From positions 12,200,535 through 12,264,534 of the forward strand of contig CM028903.1 in assembly GCA_016801885.1 (NCBI GenBank): a stretch of 64,000 nucleotides of DNA, read 5' to 3'. The position numbers were made by a program, and so were the translations under genes. Below the pieces are notes generated by a model that searched no databases, was not told the DNA's origin, and saw only the letters and a list, made by a program, of their open reading frames with translations. This stretch comes from Toxotes chatareus. Its lineage: Eukaryota; Chordata; Actinopteri; Toxotidae. Below, piece after piece: positions 63,701 to 64,000 of this stretch. Every line of letters begins with the position of its first letter. Position 1 is the stretch's first letter.

Positions 63701-64000
63701 TTCTCTGCCTTCAGTATCAATGTTTAGCCACATATCTATAGTTAATTGCATTATTATTCTGCTCTCATAATATTCTGTCAGACGGACAAAAAATTTATGT
63801 TTTAATATGAATGCAGTTTCATTGACAATGGGAATGTAATTTAATTAGTGCCTGAATAATGTTATTTGTAATCAAAGTTAGCATCACATCAGAGTCACAG
63901 GCATCCTGACTCACTGACTGTTCTGATAATTATCTGGCTGGCCAGCTGATTCATTAATTGACTGTCCCTATTTATACTGATGACTATAAAGTTCAGTCAT
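60791..64000. other. non-genic AT-rich stretch
   Basis: No gene recognised; the largest frame is 102 codons at 63004-63312, without a domain. A perfect 11-bp duplication TCAACATCTAG lies at 62681-62702. The last 270 bp (63730-64000) are AT-rich, complex, and contain GTTAATTGCATTATTATT and CATTAATTGAC, so they could be conserved non-coding sequence. Confidence 0.4.

Noticed and set aside
1..64000. CRISPR arrays, rRNA, tRNA, operons, bacterial promoters or terminators
   Set aside because: No direct-repeat/spacer pattern, no tRNA-like T-loop with flanking stems, no rRNA-like sequence; the repeat content is vertebrate.

Overview
This window looks like non-coding euchromatic DNA from a teleost fish, most likely a percomorph. 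It is AT-rich and crowded with long (CA/TG)n microsatellites. Several interspersed repeats have layouts I recognise from percomorph genomes: an AGGTCA-rich element, a repeat containing GTGCTGGTAGGTGGATTTT, CCTAACC-type repeats, and a Tc1-type transposase remnant. Family assignments are from memory and pattern recognition; no database search was made.

I found no intact protein-coding gene, rRNA, tRNA, CRISPR array or operon. Open frames reach at most 183 codons. Almost all lie over microsatellites, pyrimidine or purine tracts, or antisense to decayed elements, so they are treated as chance. The region reads as a gene desert or the inside of a very large intron.

Layout: 1-600 plain; 620-1030 AGGTCA-rich repeat with two perfect palindromic oestrogen-response-element-like sites; 1030-7260 plain with pyrimidine tracts; microsatellites at 7438, 13411, 18379, 19217 and 25771; 22815-23045 CCTAACC-type repeat; 29287-29691 a RecQ-like helicase fragment, in frame apart from one TGA; 31263-31337 (minus) a 75-nt exon-like segment with a strong GTAAGT donor; 33091 (TG)n; 38505-38670 candidate repeat; 40906-41995 a 1.1-kb element with TTAAAGGG termini; 44530-45330 (minus) a decayed SGNH-esterase frame resembling fish LINE ORF1; 48755-49090 candidate repeat; 52805-53139 and 53155-53290 two adjacent teleost repeats; 54076-54270 an imperfect 80-bp tandem array followed by a 550-bp purine-rich strand; 55552-55940 a LINE/SINE-like repeat; 59780-60100 possible mobile-element sequence; 60405-60790 (minus) a dead Tc1 transposase 3' region; 60790-64000 plain, AT-rich.

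The pieces do not form a pathway. The items most worth checking are the paired response elements inside a dispersed repeat, the RecQ-like fragment, and the small exon-like segment.
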